A stretch of 64,000 nt of DNA from contig CAWUIO010000019.1 in the NCBI GenBank assembly GCA_963922455.1, positions 6,220 to 70,219 of the forward strand. Direction: 5' to 3'. The position numbers and the translations under genes were made by a program. How positions within the stretch are numbered: position 1 is the first letter of the stretch; each line of letters opens with the position of its first letter. Shown here one piece after another: positions 61,292-64,000 of the stretch. The notes under the pieces were generated by a model that had not been told where the DNA came from, did no database searches, and saw only the letters and a list, made by a program, of their open reading frames with translations. This DNA comes from CAWUIO01 sp963922455 (GTDB taxonomy: Bacteria > Bacteroidota > Bacteroidia > Cytophagales > Microscillaceae).

Positions 61292-62272
61292 ATGAGACAA
61301 GCGACAGATGAACTGATTGATTATCACCATAAAGTCAGAGAGATCCAGCAAGAAATATCCAAAGTGGTTATTGGGCAGGAGTATATGATCCGTCGTTTGC
61401 TCATTGGATTGTTTACCAATGGCCACGTATTACTTGAAGGGGTGCCTGGTTTGGCCAAGACGCTTACGGTCAATACTTTGTCAAGAGTGCTGGACCTGAA
61501 ATTTCAAAGAGTACAGTTTACTCCCGACCTATTACCGGCCGACTTGATCGGAACTATGATTTACAATCAAAAGGAGGGAGAGTTTCAGGTGAAGAAAGGG
61601 CCTATTTTTGCCAATCTGATATTGGCCGATGAAGTGAACCGCTCTCCAGCCAAGGTGCAATCGGCTTTGTTGGAAGCTATGCAAGAAAATCAGATCACGA
61701 TTGGGGAGACTACATTCCCTTTGGATAAACCCTTTTTGGTTTTAGCCACTCAAAATCCTTTAGAACATGAAGGTACCTACCCCTTGCCAGAGGCTCAAAT
61801 AGACCGTTTTATGATGAAGGTCTATGTCAATTATCTCAGCAAGGAGCAAGAGTTGCAGGTGATGCGGCGTAAGTCAGACTTGAATTATAGACCAGAGATC
61901 CGCCCGGTATTGCATGAACACGATATTTTTGAGATTCGTAACGAAATCAATAAGGTTTCCATATCGGAGTCACTCGAAAAGTATATCATCGAGTTAGTGC
62001 ACGCCACCCGTTATCCGATCGAGTATGGCCTTAAAAATGAGGCGCATTATATTCATTTTGGCGTCTCAACCCGGGCTTGTATCGACCTGAACTTGGCGGC
62101 TAAGGCCTTGGCATTTATGGATAAACGGACTTATGTGCTACCTGAGGATATTAAAGAAGTAGTTCGGGACGTATTTAATCACCGCATCTCTTTAAATTAT
62201 GAAGCAGAGGCGGAGGGGATTACCACCAATCAGGTCATTACAAATATCTTAAAAAATGTCCCCATTAATTGA
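61292..62272 (+). CDS. MoxR-family AAA ATPase
   Basis: About 326 residues from ATG 61292; the frame from 61202 only adds translated element sequence. Walker A LLEGVPGLAKT, Walker B LILADEVNRSPAK, sensor 1 LATQNPLEHEGTYPLPEAQIDRF and C-terminal YVLPEDIKEVVRDVFNHRI, all typical of MoxR. These ATPases usually work with a DUF58/VWA partner; none lies downstream on this strand. Confidence 0.93.
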   Translation: MRQATDELIDYHHKVREIQQEISKVVIGQEYMIRRLLIGLFTNGHVLLEGVPGLAKTLTVNTLSRVLDLKFQRVQFTPDLLPADLIGTMIYNQKEGEFQVKKGPIFANLILADEVNRSPAKVQSALLEAMQENQITIGETTFPLDKPFLVLATQNPLEHEGTYPLPEAQIDRFMMKVYVNYLSKEQELQVMRRKSDLNYRPEIRPVLHEHDIFEIRNEINKVSISESLEKYIIELVHATRYPIEYGLKNEAHYIHFGVSTRACIDLNLAAKALAFMDKRTYVLPEDIKEVVRDVFNHRISLNYEAEAEGITTNQVITNILKNVPIN

Positions 62273-62280
62273 TTGGCCAT

Positions 62281-62310
62281 AAAAAAAGCCGAAGCTTTGG
62301 GCTCCGGCTT
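62281..62310 (-). terminator. Terminator shared by two convergent genes
   Basis: AAGCCG (62286-62291) pairs with CGGCTT (62305-62310), extended by AGC/GCT; on the minus strand seven T follow. It lies between the MoxR stop and the end of the convergent lipoprotein gene and best serves the latter. Confidence 0.8.
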
Positions 62311-62338
62311 ATACACCTAACACCATAAGCTATATAGC

Positions 62339-63208
62339 TTATTCACTCACGCTCACGCTTACGCTTATATCACTGTCACAGGCACCATCGCCATAATCTA
62401 CTAGCAGGTCTTGCTCTCGGTTATCTGAACTGTAAAGTACTTTTCCGGCAGAAGGACGACGAAATCCTTGTAGTCGGCAGGCGGTACGGTATACAACAGG
62501 CTCCAGTACTTGGGCTGAAAAATTAACATCTTCGCGATTTTTACCCTGGTAATTCCCGATGAGACGTACGACATCATCTCGCAAGACCAAGGGGGTATCA
62601 AATCCAGCAGACCATTCGCGGATTCGGTCGGTTTCCCAAAGGATACTTGTTTGGTCTGGGAAGATGATCTGTCCTTCAATTACTTGTATTCTTTGTCGGG
62701 GAGCTTGTCCATTTTCGGTTACATTGCTGACAATACGAGTTCCGGAAATTTTAACCCCATTTACCTGATAGTCCTCAAAGGTAGTGGTGGAACGGCTTCC
62801 GGATTTTAGGTAACTGGTGCGAACCGAGGTAATGATTTTACCCTTACGTACTCGGCCGTCTTCTCCTTCACAACCTTCTTCACCAAAATCAATAACGACA
62901 ACGCGGGTGGTGTCATTCCGGCGAATGGTTACGGTAGCACAAGACCAGATAGAGCTCCCCGCGCTTGAGTCTTTTAATTCTCCAGATTTTTCAATCAACT
63001 CAAGGTTGTCTTCGGTGGCTTGCATGGTGAAATTATCTACGTCATCAAATTCATCTTCGGCCATTAGATTCGATTCGATAGATACGTCGCTAACCAGCTC
63101 CGGAGCTTCTTGAAGAATGGCTTCTTCTTCCTGACAAGCTGTAAATAAAAGCCCAAAGAAAAATAGACTAAAAAGTGTAAGTACAAAATGACGATTTACT
63201 TGTTTCAT
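62339..63208 (-). CDS. Exported lipoprotein of unknown function
   Basis: 289 residues. Lipobox FTAC gives Cys25 after a hydrophobic signal; the N-terminal mature part is acidic and low-complexity, then a beta-rich domain (CATVTIRRNDTTRVVVIDFGEEGCEGEDGRVRKGKIITSV, Cys pair; DYGDGACDSDISVSVSVSE at the end). A Cys at both ends of two similar DFGEEGC / DYGDGAC motifs hints at an internal duplication. No family recognised; the C-terminal SVSVS tail repeats a 6-base unit. Confidence 0.72.
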   Translation of the reverse strand: MKQVNRHFVLTLFSLFFFGLLFTACQEEEAILQEAPELVSDVSIESNLMAEDEFDDVDNFTMQATEDNLELIEKSGELKDSSAGSSIWSCATVTIRRNDTTRVVVIDFGEEGCEGEDGRVRKGKIITSVRTSYLKSGSRSTTTFEDYQVNGVKISGTRIVSNVTENGQAPRQRIQVIEGQIIFPDQTSILWETDRIREWSAGFDTPLVLRDDVVRLIGNYQGKNREDVNFSAQVLEPVVYRTACRLQGFRRPSAGKVLYSSDNREQDLLVDYGDGACDSDISVSVSVSE

Positions 63209-63943
63209 GATGGATTTTTTTATGCAATAAATGTTTTCTTGTATGTCCGTTTAGATGGTCGGGAAGACAAAAGGTTTAAGAAGGGTATCAAATTGGGATG
63301 ATTTTTTTTATTCTGGTCTTAGAATTTTTTGTGACAAGATATTTTACAGGAAGTCAGTTAAGTTGTAAGTTGTTGATTTTTAAATGTTTGTGAGTTTTGT
63401 GTAGGCTCCATGATTCCACGGAGAGCTTTATATAGGCTTAAAAATACAATTTGTGCATTTAGGACTTTTTTTTGAACAAGAGTATACCATACTATCTTTT
63501 CTTTGGCTAAGAGTAATTATGGAGAGGAGGGGAGAAGTATATTCCACAGCGAGAACTGTGTATACGCTTAGGAAAAGATGGCGTTTATATCTTTTACTAC
63601 TTGATAAAACCAAGGAGCTTCATATGTAAGTTTGGTGTGACAAGTTTTGTAAAACGAGGGGAATCCTTATTTTTGTATCCAGAAACTGACACAGGGTTTT
63701 GGCATCTATTTTTGCTATGAAATTATGATATTCAAGACATAAAAAAAAGCAAAAATTTGCCTGATTAAGGGGGTTATACGAACCCTCTATATTCTGTATC
63801 AGATTCTATAATAATTTCTCCTACTTCCAGTAGCATTCTACAACCAAATCAATCTCTACATATTTGTTGAATCCTTCCATTCCCTGGCTACGCTATTCAG
63901 TAGTTTAACCGGGTTAATGGCTATGTATATACCAATACAGTAA
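63209..63943. other. 735 bp gene-free A+T-rich region
   Basis: Upstream of the lipoprotein gene. There is no reliable gene; the minus frame at 63428-63613 has no supporting features. No copy of the three-helix element was found. The promoter of the lipoprotein must lie at its left end. Confidence 0.5.
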
Positions 63944-63946
63944 TAA

Positions 63947-64000
63947 GAAACTGTTTAAATTTAATTATATGGGCTGCAAAGGGCCATTTCGGGAACCTGA
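63947..64000 (+). mobile_element. Palindromic MITE, copy 3 (cut by window end)
   Basis: It starts GAAACTGTTTAAATTTAA after a TAA duplication (63944-63946) and follows the other copies for 54 bp (GGGCTGCAAAGGGCCATTTC), then leaves the window. Its right end and duplication cannot be seen. Confidence 0.85.

Noticed and set aside
63428..63613. 61-codon minus-strand frame near the right edge
   Set aside because: Composition and lack of conserved features fit random A+T-rich DNA.

Overview
The window looks like a chromosome segment of a Bacteroidota bacterium, most likely of the Saprospira/Saprospiraceae type. Supporting signs are textbook Bacteroidota promoters (TTG, 19-20 nt, TAnnTTTG) before tRNA-Leu and ahcY, Bacteroidota-typical families (DUF4783, DUF6089, DUF4230, exported TPR-CHAT) and the gene order CBS protein, nadK, two DUF6089 outer-membrane proteins, uppS, bamA, ompH-type chaperones. 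The genus is inference. There is no rRNA, CRISPR array, phage or intact transposase.

Layout. 1-4.5 kb: end of a TPR gene, an ABC ATPase, nadC and two membrane/exported proteins. 4.5-9.1 kb, minus strand: ferrous-iron uptake (feoA-feoB plus a small exported Cys protein), a beta-CASP nuclease and thioredoxin. 9.5-15.4 kb: exported TPR protein, MscS channel, then a copper group (Cu+ ATPase, small CxxC copper-binding domain, MbnP-like exported protein) and a beta-barrel protein. 16-21.5 kb: fabG, purA, STAS protein, Fur regulator, Rel/SpoT. 21.7-25.4 kb: tRNA-Leu, then the proteostasis run tig-clpP-clpX. 26.2-31.5 kb: orphan DNA methyltransferase, WG-repeat lipoprotein, pdxJ, yqeY-cvpA, hydrolase. 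30.8-41 kb: a long plus-strand envelope-biogenesis run. 41.6-51.5 kb: ahcY, small enzymes, a tiny DUF2256 gene, a degenerate Lnt-like protein. 51.5-62.3 kb: response regulator, TPR-CHAT protease-like protein, lipoprotein, recJ, lptB, GH3, MoxR. The last 0.8 kb is gene-free.

The most unusual content is between the genes. Eleven copies of a 127-138 bp element (about one per 6 kb) sit in intergenic DNA in both orientations. Each can fold into the same three-helix form: an outer stem (GGCTT/AAGCC or GGCTG/CAGCC, changing together), an inner arm with a tandem G-A motif next to a pair that switches G-C to A-T in step on both sides, and a third stem whose 5-10 bp arms differ in every copy yet stay complementary, closing a 33-38 nt loop unrelated between copies. 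This is strong covariation evidence for a conserved RNA or single-stranded DNA structure carrying a hypervariable insert of nearly constant length. Two copies (13.6 and 25.6 kb) form a second class with the same frame but a different inner arm. I know of no description of this element, but could not search.

Separately, a ~160 bp palindromic MITE with GAAACTG ends and 3-bp TTA/TAA target duplications is present twice in full and once cut by the window end.
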